DNA of 64,000 nt from Sporosarcina luteola (GCF_023715245.1 NZ_JAMBNV010000001.1:1798001-1862000), one strand, 5' to 3'; shown: positions 46,722-57,415, counted from the first letter of the stretch. The notes: generated by a model not told the origin, from the sequence alone. Program-made: numbers and translations.

Positions 46722-48845
46722 TTATTCGCTCTTCCCTTTTTCAGCCGCTTCTTTCTCTTCTTTCAAAACGACTTTGCGGGAAAGGTTCACACGTCCTTGA
46801 TTGTCGATCTCGATGACTTTTACAAGTAGTTCATCGCCCATCTTCAATACATCCTCCACGGCCTTCGTACGCTCTTCCTGAATTTCAGAAATATGGAGAA
46901 GTCCATCTTTACCAGGGAAGATCTCTAGGAATGCACCGAATTTCTCAATCCGTTTCACTTTTCCTAAATGGTATTCTCCGACTTTTGCTTCACGGACGAT
47001 GTTTTCAATCATCACCTTCGCTTTCTCATTCATGTTCGAATCAGGAGAAGAGATGTAAATCGTCCCATCTTGTTCAGTGTCGATTTTAACATTCGTTTCC
47101 TCAATGATTTTATTGATCACTTTCCCGCCAGGTCCGATGACATCACGGATCTTGTCAGGATTGATACGAATCATGATGATCTTCGGAGCATATTGTGATA
47201 GTTCTTCACGCGGCGTAGATATTGTCGATATCATATGTTCAAGGATGTGCATCCGTCCGATTTTCGCTTGAGCTAATGACTCTTCTAAAATTTGACGGGA
47301 TAGTCCTTCGATTTTAATATCCATTTGCAAAGCTGTAATTCCTTTTTCAGTTCCAGCCACTTTGAAGTCCATATCGCCGAGATGGTCTTCCATTCCTTGG
47401 ATATCGGAAAGGACGGAATAGTTGTCCCCTTTTTTCACAAGTCCCATTGCGATTCCCGCGACTGGAGCTTTGATCGGGATGCCCGCATCCATCATCGCCA
47501 TTGTAGAAGCGCAGATTGATGCTTGGGAGGATGAACCATTTGACTCCAATACTTCCGCTACAAGACGGATCGTGTATGGGAACTCCTTCTCGTCGGGAAT
47601 GATTGCCTCGAGTGCTCGTTCACCTAAAGCGCCGTGACCGATTTCACGACGGCCTGGTCCACGAATCGGGCCAGTTTCCCCTACGCTGAAATTCGGGAAG
47701 TTGTAGTGATGCATGAATCGCTTCGACTCTTCAAGTCCGAGACCGTCGATAATTTGAACTTCACCAAGAGCCCCTAATGTACAAACGCTTAGCGCCTGAG
47801 TTTGTCCACGTGTGAACAGACCAGAACCGTGTGTACGTGGCAAAATGCCTACTTCAGTGGACAGTGGACGAATTTCATCCAAACCACGGCCATCAGGACG
47901 GACTTTTTCGTCAGTGATGAGTCGGCGGACTTCTTCTTTCACAAGATGATCCAATATATTCTTCACTTGCTTCATCGTCTCTTCGTCCGACTCTACATTT
48001 GTATAGTGGTCCATCACTTCATTTTTCACAGCATTAATCGCATCTTCACGAGCGTGCTTCTCTTCTGTCTGGATCGCATTGATCAGATCGTTCTCACACT
48101 TGGCCTTCACTTCAGCCAACAGATCTTCGTCAAGTTGGAATAAAGTGATTTCCATCTTTTCCTTGCCTACTTCAGCAATGATTTTCTCTTGGAGTTCAAC
48201 CAGCTGAATGATCTGCTCATGACCGAACATGATTGCTTCGAGAATGATATCCTCGGCAACTTCCTTCGCGCCTGCTTCAACCATGTTGATGGCATCTTTT
48301 GTCCCAGCCACTACAAGGTCAAGTTCACTTACTTCCAATTGTTCAGGAGTCGGATTCACGATGAATTGTCCATCAATACGGCCGACTTGTACGCCTGCAA
48401 TCGGTCCTTCAAACGGAATGTCGGAAATCGACAATGCGAGTGATGATCCGAGCATAGCTGCCATTTCAGAAGAACAATTCTGATCGACTGACATGACGAG
48501 TGAAATGACTTGCACGTCATTTCGGAATCCATCCGCGAACAATGGGCGGATCGGGCGGTCAATGAGACGACTTGTCAATACAGCCTTCTCTGAAGGACGT
48601 CCTTCACGTTTGATGAATCCGCCAGGGATCTTCCCTACAGCATAGAGTCTTTCCTCATAGTTAACTGTCAGCGGGAAGAAATCAAGCGGTTTCGGTTTCT
48701 TCGAAGCGGTCGCTGTAGATAGGACTGTTGTATCTCCGTATCTGATAAGCACAGCGCCGTTCGCTTGTTTCGCAAGCTGGCCCGTTTCAATCGTTAACGG
48801 TCTCCCAGCCCATTCAAATGAATAAACCTTTTTTTGTTCTGTCAT
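46722..48845 (-). CDS. pnpA: Polyribonucleotide nucleotidyltransferase (PNPase)
   Basis: PNPase degrades RNA 3'-5' using phosphate. The 707 residues comprise two RNase PH domains (first with [16 protein letters not shown] and DRPIRPLF, second with [19 protein letters not shown] and [18 protein letters not shown]), a KH domain ([19 protein letters not shown] near residue 560) and a C-terminal S1 domain ([21 protein letters not shown]). The ATG at 48845 has GAGGGG upstream; 27 further in-frame residues have no site. It follows rpsO. Confidence 0.96.
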   Translation of the reverse strand: MTEQKKVYSFEWAGRPLTIETGQLAKQANGAVLIRYGDTTVLSTATASKKPKPLDFFPLTVNYEERLYAVGKIPGGFIKREGRPSEKAVLTSRLIDRPIRPLFADGFRNDVQVISLVMSVDQNCSSEMAAMLGSSLALSISDIPFEGPIAGVQVGRIDGQFIVNPTPEQLEVSELDLVVAGTKDAINMVEAGAKEVAEDIILEAIMFGHEQIIQLVELQEKIIAEVGKEKMEITLFQLDEDLLAEVKAKCENDLINAIQTEEKHAREDAINAVKNEVMDHYTNVESDEETMKQVKNILDHLVKEEVRRLITDEKVRPDGRGLDEIRPLSTEVGILPRTHGSGLFTRGQTQALSVCTLGALGEVQIIDGLGLEESKRFMHHYNFPNFSVGETGPIRGPGRREIGHGALGERALEAIIPDEKEFPYTIRLVAEVLESNGSSSQASICASTMAMMDAGIPIKAPVAGIAMGLVKKGDNYSVLSDIQGMEDHLGDMDFKVAGTEKGITALQMDIKIEGLSRQILEESLAQAKIGRMHILEHMISTISTPREELSQYAPKIIMIRINPDKIRDVIGPGGKVINKIIEETNVKIDTEQDGTIYISSPDSNMNEKAKVMIENIVREAKVGEYHLGKVKRIEKFGAFLEIFPGKDGLLHISEIQEERTKAVEDVLKMGDELLVKVIEIDNQGRVNLSRKVVLKEEKEAAEKGKSE

Positions 48846-48946
48846 TATGGTACCCCTCTCTAATTTCAAACATGGATAGCATACGAAGTATGTATTACGT
48901 AGTAGTGTATCAAAAAAGAAGGACATATGCGAAAAATATCATTCAA

Positions 48947-48975
48947 TAAAAAAAAGCGGGCAAGGCCCGCTTTTC
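48947..48975 (-). terminator. Terminator of rpsO
   Basis: AAAGCGGGC (48953-48961) pairs with GCCCGCTTT (48965-48973), with eight U on the minus strand. It separates rpsO from pnpA. Confidence 0.88.
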
Positions 48976-48987
48976 GTATACATCTTA

Positions 48988-49257
48988 TTAACGGCGAAGG
49001 CCGAGTTTAGCAATAAGATCACGGTAACTTTGAACTTCAGTTTCGCGTAGGTATTTAAGCAACTTACGACGACGACCGATCATTTTTAAAAGTCCACGAC
49101 GTGAGTGGTGGTCTTTCTTATGAGTGCCCAAGTGAGCGTTCAAATTGTTGATCTCTTCAGTAAGGATAGCGATCTGAACATTAGCAGATCCAGTATCGTT
49201 TTCATGAGTTTTGAATTCGTTGATCAATTCATGTTTACGTTCTTGTGTAATAGCCAT
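48988..49257 (-). CDS. rpsO: 30S ribosomal protein S15
   Basis: S15 binds the 16S rRNA central domain early in 30S assembly. The 89-residue helical protein shows [52 protein letters not shown] and the C-terminal LIAKLGLRR. The ATG follows AGGAGGTGAAAAGG. It has its own promoter, a leader of about 90 bases and its own terminator. Confidence 0.98.
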   Translation of the reverse strand: MAITQERKHELINEFKTHENDTGSANVQIAILTEEINNLNAHLGTHKKDHHSRRGLLKMIGRRRKLLKYLRETEVQSYRDLIAKLGLRR

Positions 49258-49352
49258 CCTTTTCACCTCCTAATAATTAAATATCCCCAAATCCCGAGCA
49301 AACGTTGGTGATTCGAATTGCCAAGGAAAGGTTAGTGCTGTTGCACTGATTT

Positions 49353-49381
49353 ATCATAACATGAGCGGATTATGGATGCAA
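49353..49381 (-). promoter_or_regulatory. Sigma-A promoter of rpsO
   Basis: On the minus strand TTGCAT (49376-49381) and TATGAT (49353-49358) have a 17-base spacer. A 5-bp hairpin AGTGC/GCACT (49334-49347) falls at the expected 5' end of the transcript. Confidence 0.75.
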
Positions 49382-49408
49382 CTAAGAAGTCCATTTTCAA
49401 ACTGCTAC

Positions 49409-49617
49409 TTTCCGTTCCAGGCGGACGCTTTCCAATCGAACAGCGAAGGGTTCGATTTGCCGTATTTCTGCGCCTTTTGCAGAAATTAAGGCAGCCTCAT
49501 CCTGCTCCCTTAATGTCGCAGAAAACATTGCTCGCAACGCTACGCTTGTGCTCGCAAACGCCGTTCTTCGTGACGGCGTTGGCTAATCCCCCAGGAGTCG
49601 CCGCCTTGCACTCCAAG
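49409..49617 (+). repeat. Dispersed intergenic repeat, copy 2 with right half
   Basis: Bases 49409-49497 match 2515-2603 with three differences. The element continues to about 49617, ending CAGGAGTCGCCGCC. That is the inverse-like counterpart of the GGCGGACG at the left end, so this copy looks complete and the copy at 2515 a left half. The style recalls palindromic intergenic repeats common in Bacillales genomes. Confidence 0.75.
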
Positions 49618-49643
49618 TAGCAAGAATCACCGTTAACGGATTA

Positions 49644-50591
49644 TTAGTTCATTTTGTTCAACAATAGTCTTGCGGTTTCCTTGTCCTTCCCTATTTGTTC
49701 AATCAGTTCGTCAACTGAATTGAATTTCTGTTCTGGGCGGATGCGGGCGATCCAGTCGACTGTTGCTTCTTTTCCGTACAAGTCTGCATTGAAGTCAAGC
49801 ACATGGACTTCTACGCTTGGTTTCACTTTAGCGGGGTCGTGGAAGGTAGGTTTCACCCCGACATTGCATACGCCTTTATATGATTGTCCATCAATGGTGA
49901 ATAGGACTGCGTAAACCCCGTTTGCAGGCAGGATGGTATCTTCGTCAATGGATACGTTTGCCGTCGGAAAGCCGAGCAGCCTGCCTCTCTTTTCGCCGTC
50001 GATGACAGTTCCGACCGTTCTGAACGGTCTTCCAAGCAATGAAGCGGTCTTCTCAACGCCCCCTTCGGAAAGAAGCTTACGAATCCGGGTTGATGAGATC
50101 TTATCTTCAGAATCCGTAACTTTTTCGATGACCGTCGTTCCGTATTCTTCATTGGAAAGCGAAGCCATCTGTTCCATCGTGCCAGCACCTTTCGAGCCGA
50201 ACGTGAAGTCGAAGCCGGCGGTGACATGCTTGATCCCTAGGCCTTTAATAAAAATTTCAATGAATCGCTCCGGTGAAAGGGAAGCAAGGTCCCAGTCAAA
50301 TGTAACAACGAAAAGGACATCTATCCCCATTTCTTCCAGGAGACGTGACTTTTCCGGGTACTTGGTAATGTAACCGATTTTTTCTCTACCCTTGCCAAAC
50401 AGGTGTGATGGATGAGGGTCGAACGTCATGACGGCGGAACGGATTCCTAATTGCTCCGCTTTAGCTTTTGCTTCTTTTATCACTGTTTGATGTCCTTTAT
50501 GCAACCCGTCGAAAAAACCGATGGCTAGCGAAAAAGGGCCTTTGTCATCGATAGTTGTTTGAGATGGATAGTGCAAATGGTAAATTTCCAT
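49644..50591 (-). CDS. ribC: Bifunctional riboflavin kinase / FAD synthetase
   Basis: The enzyme makes FMN and FAD from riboflavin. The 315-residue protein has the N-terminal nucleotidyltransferase motif IGFFDGLHKGHQTVI, then ISSTRIRKLLSEGGVE, and the C-terminal kinase domain with GFPTANVSI and YGKEATVDWIARIRPEQKF. The ATG has AGGAGAG. It follows truB by 11 bases. Confidence 0.96.
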   Translation of the reverse strand: MEIYHLHYPSQTTIDDKGPFSLAIGFFDGLHKGHQTVIKEAKAKAEQLGIRSAVMTFDPHPSHLFGKGREKIGYITKYPEKSRLLEEMGIDVLFVVTFDWDLASLSPERFIEIFIKGLGIKHVTAGFDFTFGSKGAGTMEQMASLSNEEYGTTVIEKVTDSEDKISSTRIRKLLSEGGVEKTASLLGRPFRTVGTVIDGEKRGRLLGFPTANVSIDEDTILPANGVYAVLFTIDGQSYKGVCNVGVKPTFHDPAKVKPSVEVHVLDFNADLYGKEATVDWIARIRPEQKFNSVDELIEQIGKDKETARLLLNKMN

Positions 50592-50602
50592 GAGATTCTC
50601 TC

Positions 50603-51514
50603 CTACTGATTGAATGGAAACATCTTATCAGGTTTCATCAATCCTTCTTTTGTCGGATGCTTGCAATAGATCGCAATCGCCTTTTCCATTTTCGTAAAAA
50701 CGATGGCCTCCCTATCATCTAGTGAAGGATGCTGCGGTAAAACTTGTCCGTTTATTATCTTACCATATAAATCATCATCTATTTCGACAAGTTCAAACTC
50801 GCCAAGTGCCTCTTCAAGCGGTCGGATTTGTTGTCCAAGAGTGTTTTGAACTTTCTGCTCTGCCACTTCCTCAAGCGTCAAACAATCATCTTTACGGAAG
50901 TTTCCGGAAGCTGTCCGGACTAAATTTGCCATATGGGCGGGATACCCAAGCTTTTCACCGATTTGTACGGATAATGTTCTGATATATGTTCCTTTTCCGC
51001 ATGCAATCCGGATTACGAACTGAATCTCTTCCCCTTCGAACGACTCCCGTTCGTCGAGCAATTCGATTTCGTATATATGTACTGTTCGTTCGGGTCTTTC
51101 AACTTCAATTCCTTTTCTTGCGTATTCGTACAGCCTTTTGCCATTCACTTTTACAGCGGAATACATTGGCGGTATTTGAACAATCTCACCGGTAAGCTGC
51201 TCAAGTACTTGAAGAATAGCTTCCCGGCTAAGTTTTTTGTAGGAATCATCTGCTGAGACGATCGCGCCATCTGCATCCTCAGTTTCAGTTGAAGTACCGA
51301 TTGAGACGGTGGCAATATACTCCTTACCTGAGTCAGTGATGTATTCCGCAACTTTTGTAGCTTGTCCAAGACAAATCGGCAGGACGCCTTCCACATTTGG
51401 ATCAAGTGTCCCAGTATGCCCAACTCTTTTCATACCTAAGATTTTTCTCAGCTTGAATACGCAATCATGCGAAGTCATCCCTTTTTGTTTCCATAAAGGT
51501 AGAATCCCATCCAT
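50603..51514 (-). CDS. truB: tRNA pseudouridine-55 synthase TruB
   Basis: TruB forms pseudouridine 55 in the T loop of tRNAs. The 303-residue protein has KQKGMTSHDCVFKLR, the catalytic aspartate in VGHTGTLDPNVEGVL and MYSAVKVNGKRLYEYARKG. The PUA-like C-terminus is shorter than in E. coli. The chosen ATG at 51514 has AGGAGG six bases upstream; an earlier ATG directly abuts that site. Confidence 0.95.
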   Translation of the reverse strand: MDGILPLWKQKGMTSHDCVFKLRKILGMKRVGHTGTLDPNVEGVLPICLGQATKVAEYITDSGKEYIATVSIGTSTETEDADGAIVSADDSYKKLSREAILQVLEQLTGEIVQIPPMYSAVKVNGKRLYEYARKGIEVERPERTVHIYEIELLDERESFEGEEIQFVIRIACGKGTYIRTLSVQIGEKLGYPAHMANLVRTASGNFRKDDCLTLEEVAEQKVQNTLGQQIRPLEEALGEFELVEIDDDLYGKIINGQVLPQHPSLDDREAIVFTKMEKAIAIYCKHPTKEGLMKPDKMFPFNQ

Positions 51515-51603
51515 ATACATCCTCCTCATTTACCTTTAGTAAGCAAAATGGAGGAAGCCGGAAAGTCCATTTGGACACCGACTTCCTCCAATCATTCATT
51601 CAT

Positions 51604-51951
51604 TCATTCTTCTTCACTGTTCACTTGACGAAGCAGTGATTCGATACGATTTCCGTATTCGACGGAATCATCAAATGCAAATTCGATTTCCGGTGTCTTC
51701 CTGAGTCTTATCCGCTGCCCGATCTCCGTACGGATAAACCCTTTTGCCTTCGTCAGGCCGGCAAGAGTTGCCTCTTTTTCCGCTTCATTTCCAAGTACTG
51801 AAATGAATATAGTTGCCTGTTGCAGATCCCCCGTCACTTCAACGTCCGTCACAGTGACAAAGCCGATGCGAGGGTCTTTCAATTTTTGGCCAATGATTCC
51901 GCCTAATTCTTTCTTCATCTGTTCAGCAACACGATTCGCACGCATAGACAT
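51604..51951 (-). CDS. rbfA: Ribosome-binding factor A
   Basis: RbfA helps late 16S rRNA maturation and cold adaptation. The 115-residue KH-like protein shows [44 protein letters not shown] and [18 protein letters not shown]. It lies downstream of infB and ylxP, as in B. subtilis. GGGGTGA lies six bases before the ATG. Confidence 0.96.
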   Translation of the reverse strand: MSMRANRVAEQMKKELGGIIGQKLKDPRIGFVTVTDVEVTGDLQQATIFISVLGNEAEKEATLAGLTKAKGFIRTEIGQRIRLRKTPEIEFAFDDSVEYGNRIESLLRQVNSEEE

Positions 51952-51973
51952 GGATGGTCACCCCGATTCCGTA

Positions 51974-52252
51974 TCAATAGTAGTCAAGTATCATTTCTGT
52001 CATTTCCCATTCCGGATTCGATTCCAAAAAACGGATGGCTCTTCTCGTCTCCCCTTCGGCAGCGTCTTTTAAGGACGCGACCGAAACGAGAGCAATTGTA
52101 GTTCTTTGCCATAAGTCTTGATGATCGATTTCGGCGATGGAAACGTTAAATTCATTTTTTACACGATCTGTCATTCTTTTCAAGACGGATCGTTTGCCTT
52201 TCAACGAATGGACGTCAGGGATGAAGAATGTGCATTCCGCATAGACGATCAT
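51974..52252 (-). CDS. ylxP: YlxP, DUF503 protein
   Basis: This 92-residue protein has the DUF503 core: [51 protein letters not shown] and RAIRFLES. It overlaps the infB stop by four bases (ATGA), so it is coupled to infB. Position in the nusA-infB operon supports a ribosome-related role, but its function is unproven. Confidence 0.92.
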   Translation of the reverse strand: MIVYAECTFFIPDVHSLKGKRSVLKRMTDRVKNEFNVSIAEIDHQDLWQRTTIALVSVASLKDAAEGETRRAIRFLESNPEWEMTEMILDYY

Positions 52253-54867
52253 GCCCGCTTGATTTCCTCCATGATGAAGGCTTCAAAGATGTCGCCTTCT
52301 TTAATATCATTGAAGTTTTTCACGGTAATTCCGCACTCATAGCCTCTAGCAACTTCTTTCACATCGTCCTTGAATCTTTTCAATGTGTCGAGTTCGCCTT
52401 CGAAGATCACGATATTATCCCGTAGGACACGTACGCCTGCGTCACGGGTGATTTTTCCTTCCGTTACGTAGCTTCCCGCAATCGTTCCGATTTTCGAAAC
52501 TTTGAATGTTTCACGTACTTCTGCTTGGCCGATCACTTTTTCTTCATACTCAGGATCTAACAAGCCTTTCATAGCGGATTCGATTTCCTCGATCACCTTA
52601 TAGATGACGCGGTGCAATCGGATATCGACGCCTTCTGCTTCAGCTGCACGTTTAGCATTGACATCTGGACGGACGTTGAAACCGATGACGATAGCATTGG
52701 ATGCTGCCGCTAGGGAGATATCCGATTCGTTAATGGCGCCTGCTCCAGTATGGATGATCCGGACATTGACACCTTCAACTTCGATTTTCATAAGGGAAGC
52801 TGCCATGGCTTCGACTGTTCCTTGTACGTCAGCTTTGACGATAAGGTTCAATTCCTTCATTTCCCCTTGTTTCATCTGATCGAATAGGTTATCAAGCGTT
52901 ACACGTGTTTTCTCGCCGCGTTGCTCCTGCAATGCGTCACCTGCTCTTGATTCAGCGATTTGACGAGCTGTCTTTTCATCTTCGAAGACGACAAAACGAT
53001 CGCCCGCTTGCGGTACATCGCTAAGACCAGTAATTTCAACCGGCGTAGATGGACCTGCTTCCTTCACCCGGCGGCCAAGGTCGTTAATCATAGCACGTAC
53101 TTTCCCGAATGTGTTTCCAACGACAATTGGATCACCTACACGAAGCGTTCCATCCTGGACGAGAAGCGTTGCGACCGATCCTTTTCCACGATCCAATTGT
53201 GCTTCAATGACAGAACCTTTTGCACGGATATTCTTGCTTGCTTTCAATTCCGCGACTTCTGCCACCAACAAGACCATTTCTAATAGCTGATCGATTCCCT
53301 CACCTTTTAAAGCTGAAATCGGTACGAAGATCGTATCCCCACCCCATGCCTCAGCCAATAAGCCATGCTCTGTCAGCTCCTGCATGACTCGGTCAGGGTT
53401 CGCAGTTGGTTTATCCATTTTGTTTACAGCTACGATTATCGGCACTTCAGCAGCTTTCGCGTGGTTGATCGCTTCAACTGTTTGAGGCATGACACCGTCA
53501 TCAGCTGCCACGACAAGAATCGTGATGTCTGTTACTTTTGCTCCACGCGCCCGCATTGTTGTAAATGCTGCGTGGCCAGGTGTATCCAGGAACGTGATCT
53601 TCTTGCCATCAGCGTTGATCTGATATGCGCCGATATGCTGTGTGATACCACCAGCTTCCCCTTGTGTAACCTTCGTATCACGGATCGAATCGAGAAGCGT
53701 CGTTTTACCGTGGTCAACGTGACCCATAATTGTTACGACAGGAGGACGCTCTGTCAATTCCGCTTCAGTCTCTTCAGGTTCCTCGAAGTAAATTTCAAGA
53801 TCCGTCACATCGATACGGATTTCTTCTTCCACTTCCACTTCATATTCCGCACAAATCAACTCGATAGCATCTTTATCCAGCTCTTGGTTGATCGTCGCCA
53901 TGACGCCAAGCATAAATAGCTTTTTGATGATTTCGGATGGTTCCCTGCCGAGTTTGTTCGCAAGTTCACCGACTGTAAGCGATTCATAGAATGTGATCTT
54001 TTCCGGCAATGGTTTTTCCACTTTCGGCATTGGTGCAGGACGATGTCTTCTCCGTCCTTGGTTAATACCCCGTGCAGGTGGTCTTCCGCCGCGTCCAGCC
54101 GGTCGATTTCCGCCTGGAGCCCCTTGTCCTGGACGTTGGCCGCCCTGAGTTGCCGGACGGTTTCCTGTTTGCGCCCCTTGGCCAGTGCGTTGACCGCCTT
54201 GAGATGCAGGACGGTTGCCGCCTTGCGCGCCTTGACCTGGACGTTGACCGCCTTGAGATGCAGGGCGGTTGCCGCCTTGAGCGCCTTGACCTGGACGTTG
54301 GCCGCCTTGAGATGCAGGACGGTTGCCGCCTTGCGCGCCTTGACCTGGACGTTGACCGCCTTGAGATGCAGGGCGGTTGCCGCCTTGAGCACCTTGCCCT
54401 GGACGTTGGCCGCCTTGAGATGCAGGACGGTTGCCGCCTTGCGTGCCTTGACCTGGACGTTGGCCGCCTTGAGATGCAGGACGGTTGCCGCCTTGAGCGC
54501 CTTGTCCTTGACGTTGACCGCCTTGAGCGATTTGTGCTGGACGTTGACCGCCTTGAGATGTAGGACGGTTACCGCCTTGGGTGCCTTGTCCTTGACGCTG
54601 GCCGCTCGGTTGCTTGTTGTCCTGGCCATTGCCTGTTGGACGTGATGCATTTGAAACTGGTTTCCGGTCATTGTTTCCACTTCGAGGCTTGTCGGATGGA
54701 GTAGAACCGCCTTTACCGAAACGTTGATCCAATTTTGATGTCGCCTCTCTATCAAGCATCGACATATGGTTCGTTACATTCACATTTATTTTCCCAAGCT
54801 CCTCGATGACTTCTTTACTCGTCCGATTCACTTGCTTCGCGTATTCGTGTACACGTATCTTCGTCAT
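52249..54867 (-). CDS. infB: Translation initiation factor IF-2
   Basis: IF-2 is the GTPase that places initiator tRNA on the ribosome. In 872 residues: an N-terminal IF2_N domain ([23 protein letters not shown]); a long Gly/Gln/Arg/Pro linker (about residues 90-260) with nine 18-residue repeats; a second IF2_N region; the G domain ([15 protein letters not shown] near residue 380, [14 protein letters not shown]); and C-terminal domains II-IV. The ATG at 54867 has GGGGGTGGG upstream. It overlaps the end of ylxQ by 53 bases. Confidence 0.97.
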   Translation of the reverse strand: MTKIRVHEYAKQVNRTSKEVIEELGKINVNVTNHMSMLDREATSKLDQRFGKGGSTPSDKPRSGNNDRKPVSNASRPTGNGQDNKQPSGQRQGQGTQGGNRPTSQGGQRPAQIAQGGQRQGQGAQGGNRPASQGGQRPGQGTQGGNRPASQGGQRPGQGAQGGNRPASQGGQRPGQGAQGGNRPASQGGQRPGQGAQGGNRPASQGGQRPGQGAQGGNRPASQGGQRTGQGAQTGNRPATQGGQRPGQGAPGGNRPAGRGGRPPARGINQGRRRHRPAPMPKVEKPLPEKITFYESLTVGELANKLGREPSEIIKKLFMLGVMATINQELDKDAIELICAEYEVEVEEEIRIDVTDLEIYFEEPEETEAELTERPPVVTIMGHVDHGKTTLLDSIRDTKVTQGEAGGITQHIGAYQINADGKKITFLDTPGHAAFTTMRARGAKVTDITILVVAADDGVMPQTVEAINHAKAAEVPIIVAVNKMDKPTANPDRVMQELTEHGLLAEAWGGDTIFVPISALKGEGIDQLLEMVLLVAEVAELKASKNIRAKGSVIEAQLDRGKGSVATLLVQDGTLRVGDPIVVGNTFGKVRAMINDLGRRVKEAGPSTPVEITGLSDVPQAGDRFVVFEDEKTARQIAESRAGDALQEQRGEKTRVTLDNLFDQMKQGEMKELNLIVKADVQGTVEAMAASLMKIEVEGVNVRIIHTGAGAINESDISLAAASNAIVIGFNVRPDVNAKRAAEAEGVDIRLHRVIYKVIEEIESAMKGLLDPEYEEKVIGQAEVRETFKVSKIGTIAGSYVTEGKITRDAGVRVLRDNIVIFEGELDTLKRFKDDVKEVARGYECGITVKNFNDIKEGDIFEAFIMEEIKRA
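54085..54600 (-). repeat. 54-bp coding repeats in infB
   Basis: Nine imperfect units of 54 bases encode [22 protein letters not shown] 18-mers in the IF-2 linker. The middle four units are identical at protein level apart from ends; the outer ones are diverged. Other reading frames are also stop-free through the array, which creates long false ORFs. Confidence 0.9.
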
Positions 54868-55189
54868 TAGCCCACCCCCGGTTATATTCGTTGAGGAGCC
54901 CGGATAATTTTCCGGCAAAGCCGGCATCCGTTAACGCGAGTACGACCCGCGACTCTTTTCCGATTGCATGGCCGAGAGCTTCCCGGCTCCCGAACACATG
55001 CTTCTCAACGTTGTAAAAATTACATTTGTCATTTACTTTTTTCTGTGTGTTTTTTGAAGCATCCTCAGAAACGATGACCAAGCGAGCATTACCCGATCGC
55101 ACTTCTTTGACGACCAGCTCTTCACCGGTAATCAGTTTCCGGGCCCTCGCAGCCATTCCTAACAATTGAAAGATCGCTGTAGGATTCAT
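54815..55189 (-). CDS. ylxQ: YlxQ, L7Ae-family RNA-binding protein
   Basis: This 124-residue L7Ae/L30e-type K-turn binding protein shows [47 protein letters not shown] and [14 protein letters not shown]. About 20 residues at the C-terminus ([20 protein letters not shown]) go beyond the B. subtilis protein as I recall it and run into the infB reading region. It starts by overlapping the rnpM stop (ATGA). Confidence 0.92.
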   Translation of the reverse strand: MNPTAIFQLLGMAARARKLITGEELVVKEVRSGNARLVIVSEDASKNTQKKVNDKCNFYNVEKHVFGSREALGHAIGKESRVVLALTDAGFAGKLSGLLNEYNRGWANDEDTCTRIREASESDE

Positions 55190-55464
55190 TTCAATGCCTC
55201 ACGACGGATTGCATGTAGAAGATCATCATAGACTTCCTCAGGCACCGATGTTCCAAGCTGGCTTTCAATCGATCTATTGCGTTTTGCAGTTTCAACAGCC
55301 TTTTCAGTTTTAGATACATATGTACCACGTCCTGATTTTTTGCCTGTCAGATCGACCGAAACTTCACCTTCTTTTGTGCGGACAATGCGGATCATTTCCT
55401 TCTTTGGCAACATCTCGCCTGTCGCCGCACATTTACGCAAAGGTATTTTCTTTTTGCTTGTCAT
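55186..55464 (-). CDS. rnpM: YlxR / RnpM, DUF448 RNA-binding protein
   Basis: The 92-residue protein of the DUF448 family has the core LRKCAATGEMLPKKEMIRIVRTKEG, GKKSGRGTYVSK and a basic face. B. subtilis YlxR, now RnpM, binds RNase P RNA and modulates its activity. The ATG has AAAGGATG upstream. It lies between nusA and ylxQ, the usual place. Confidence 0.93.
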   Translation of the reverse strand: MTSKKKIPLRKCAATGEMLPKKEMIRIVRTKEGEVSVDLTGKKSGRGTYVSKTEKAVETAKRNRSIESQLGTSVPEEVYDDLLHAIRREALK

Positions 55465-55483
55465 GGGCAGTCATCCTTTCAAC

Positions 55484-56704
55484 TCAATTGTCTTCGTCGG
55501 TTTCTGAATATAAGTCGATTGTTTCGATATCGGATTCATCATCCGGTTCATTATCTAAATACGGATCCTCATTATATTCATCATTTCCATTTTCGGTAAC
55601 GGCATATACATCCTCTTCAAATAGCCGTTCTCCGCTCGATTGATCGGAGATAGGCGGATAAATGCCTAGCTCACGAGCATCCGTTTCGCTTTTAATGTCG
55701 ATTTTCCATCCAGTCAATTTGGCGGCCAAACGGGCATTCTGCCCACGTTTGCCGATCGCCAGCGATAACTGGTAATCTGGCACTACGACTGTTGTGGATC
55801 TGTCTTCTTCATTCACTTGCACGTCCAACACTTTGGATGGACTCAATGCATTTGCGACAAAGATTACAGGATCCTCGGACCATTCTACGATATCAACCTT
55901 TTCTCCATTCAATTCATTGGATATGGATTGGACGCGCGCACCTCTGGATCCGACGCATGAACCAACTGGATCGACTTCCTCATTGTTCGTATGAACTGAA
56001 ATCTTCGATCGGTCCCCCGCTTCACGGGCAATCGATTTGATTTCAACTGTTCCGTCATAGATTTCCGGAACTTCCATTTCAAACAGCCGACGCAAAAGTC
56101 CTGGATGCGTACGGGAAACAAAAACTTGAGGCCCTCTCGAAGTGCGCTCAACTTTCGTAATATATACTTTGATGCGGTCATGAGGCTTGTAGGACTCTGT
56201 AGTGATCTGTTCACTCGAAGGCAGCACGGCCTCCACTTTCCCAAGCCCAACATATAGATTCCTTGCGTCCAGGCGCTCTACGATCCCATTGACGATGTCG
56301 TCTTCCCGATCTACATACTCATCATAGATCAGACCACGTTCAGCTTCACGAACACGCTGCGTAACAACTTGCTTGGCAGTTTGTGCTGCAATCCGGCCGA
56401 AATCACGTGGCGTCACTTCTTCTTCGACGATATCTCCGAGTTCATAGGCCGGGTTGATGGCTAACGCGTCTTCGAGTGCGATTTGAAGTCTTTCGTCTTC
56501 CACTTCTTCCACGACGTCTTTACGGGAATATACTTTCATCGTCCCTTTTTCCAAATTCAAATCGACGCGCACGTTTTGCGCCTGGTTGAAGTTTCTTTTA
56601 TATGCGGTAACAAGTGCCGCCTCAATTGCTTCAACAATGACATCCCTTGAAATACCTTTCTGCTTTTCAAGGGCTGTCAATGCATCGAGTAGATCACTAC
56701 TCAT
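55484..56704 (-). CDS. nusA: Transcription termination/antitermination factor NusA
   Basis: NusA binds RNA polymerase and nascent RNA. In 406 residues: the N-terminal polymerase-binding domain ([27 protein letters not shown]), an S1 domain ([19 protein letters not shown]), and two KH domains ([20 protein letters not shown] and [19 protein letters not shown]). An acidic C-terminal tail ([17 protein letters not shown]) replaces the AR domains of E. coli; a somewhat extended acidic tail for a Bacillus NusA. AGGAG lies upstream of the ATG. Confidence 0.96.
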   Translation of the reverse strand: MSSDLLDALTALEKQKGISRDVIVEAIEAALVTAYKRNFNQAQNVRVDLNLEKGTMKVYSRKDVVEEVEDERLQIALEDALAINPAYELGDIVEEEVTPRDFGRIAAQTAKQVVTQRVREAERGLIYDEYVDREDDIVNGIVERLDARNLYVGLGKVEAVLPSSEQITTESYKPHDRIKVYITKVERTSRGPQVFVSRTHPGLLRRLFEMEVPEIYDGTVEIKSIAREAGDRSKISVHTNNEEVDPVGSCVGSRGARVQSISNELNGEKVDIVEWSEDPVIFVANALSPSKVLDVQVNEEDRSTTVVVPDYQLSLAIGKRGQNARLAAKLTGWKIDIKSETDARELGIYPPISDQSSGERLFEEDVYAVTENGNDEYNEDPYLDNEPDDESDIETIDLYSETDEDN

Positions 56705-56726
56705 AATTAATCACTCCTATATTCAA

Positions 56727-57203
56727 TTATGCGGAAAAATCGATTGCTAGTCGTGCAAATGCAATTTTTTCCTTGTCGATGATGACTTGCAATTTCCGTG
56801 TCTTGATGCGGATTTCAACTTCTGCAGCATCAGGACCGTAAGAAAGCAAGTATCCTTCAAACTCTTTCATGCCGTTGATCGGTTCGTACGTTTTAATGAA
56901 TACATATTGCCCGACCGCTTTTACGAAGTCCTCTTCTTTTTTGAGCGGACGTTCGGCGCCGGGTGAGGAAACCTCAAGGAAATAGTTTTGAGGGATTGGA
57001 TCAGTACGGTCCAGTTCTTCGCTCAGCCTTTCGCTGACGAGTGCACACTGCTCAATATCGATATTCCCTTCCGGCGTATCGATATAAACGCGTAAAAACC
57101 AGTCCCTCCCTTCTTTTACAAATTCAACATCAACTAATTCCAACTTAAGGTCATTCACTATCGGACTGACGAGCTTTTCAACTTCTTCTGTAATTTTACT
57201 CAT
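56727..57203 (-). CDS. rimP: Ribosome maturation factor RimP
   Basis: RimP (YlxS) assists 30S assembly. The 158 residues show [25 protein letters not shown], the [26 protein letters not shown] stretch and [18 protein letters not shown]. The second of two tandem ATG codons, at 57203, has GGAGG six bases away. It is the first gene of the nusA-infB operon. Confidence 0.95.
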   Translation of the reverse strand: MSKITEEVEKLVSPIVNDLKLELVDVEFVKEGRDWFLRVYIDTPEGNIDIEQCALVSERLSEELDRTDPIPQNYFLEVSSPGAERPLKKEEDFVKAVGQYVFIKTYEPINGMKEFEGYLLSYGPDAAEVEIRIKTRKLQVIIDKEKIAFARLAIDFSA

Positions 57204-57254
57204 CATAACCCTCCCGAGATTTGATTGAAACTTGTCTTATGCGAATAAACAACA

Positions 57255-57284
57255 GAAAAGAGCGGGAAATCCCACTCTTTTTTC
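57255..57284 (-). terminator. Terminator of polC
   Basis: AAAGAGCGGG (57257-57266) pairs with CCCACTCTTT (57271-57280) with one mismatch. On minus it is followed by UUUUCUG. It lies between the rimP promoter and the rimP start, so read-through or attenuation of the rimP operon is possible. Confidence 0.6.
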
Positions 57285-57312
57285 GCAAGACATATAGCAA
57301 AAGTTGCTCCAA

Positions 57313-57341
57313 TTGTACCATCTACTAGGTGTCAATGCAAA
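57313..57341 (-). promoter_or_regulatory. Sigma-A promoter of the rimP-nusA-infB operon
   Basis: On the minus strand TTGCAT (57336-57341), 17 bases, then TACAAT (57313-57318) with an extended TGG before it. It lies between polC and rimP, about 110 bases before rimP. Confidence 0.65.
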
Positions 57342-57415
57342 CAATGTGCCAAAGCGGAGGGCACCCTGGAGTCTAGATGATGCTATGTGCTTGCCGTTGC
57401 TAAATGAAAGTTGTT

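Larger units (their letters stand above)
49258..49643. other. Gap between rpsO and ribC: promoter, leader and dispersed repeat
   Basis: No gene is supported in these 386 bases. From the rpsO side it holds the rpsO leader and promoter (to 49381), then repeat copy 2 with its extension (49409-49617). Confidence 0.75.

Noticed and set aside
54085..54600. CRISPR-like regular spacing
   Set aside because: Units are contiguous without unique spacers and lie inside the infB coding frame.
54043..54645. Long open frames on plus and in another minus frame across the infB repeats
   Set aside because: The 54-bp period keeps several frames free of stops. The encoded peptides are repeats of low complexity, and no ribosome site or promoter fits.
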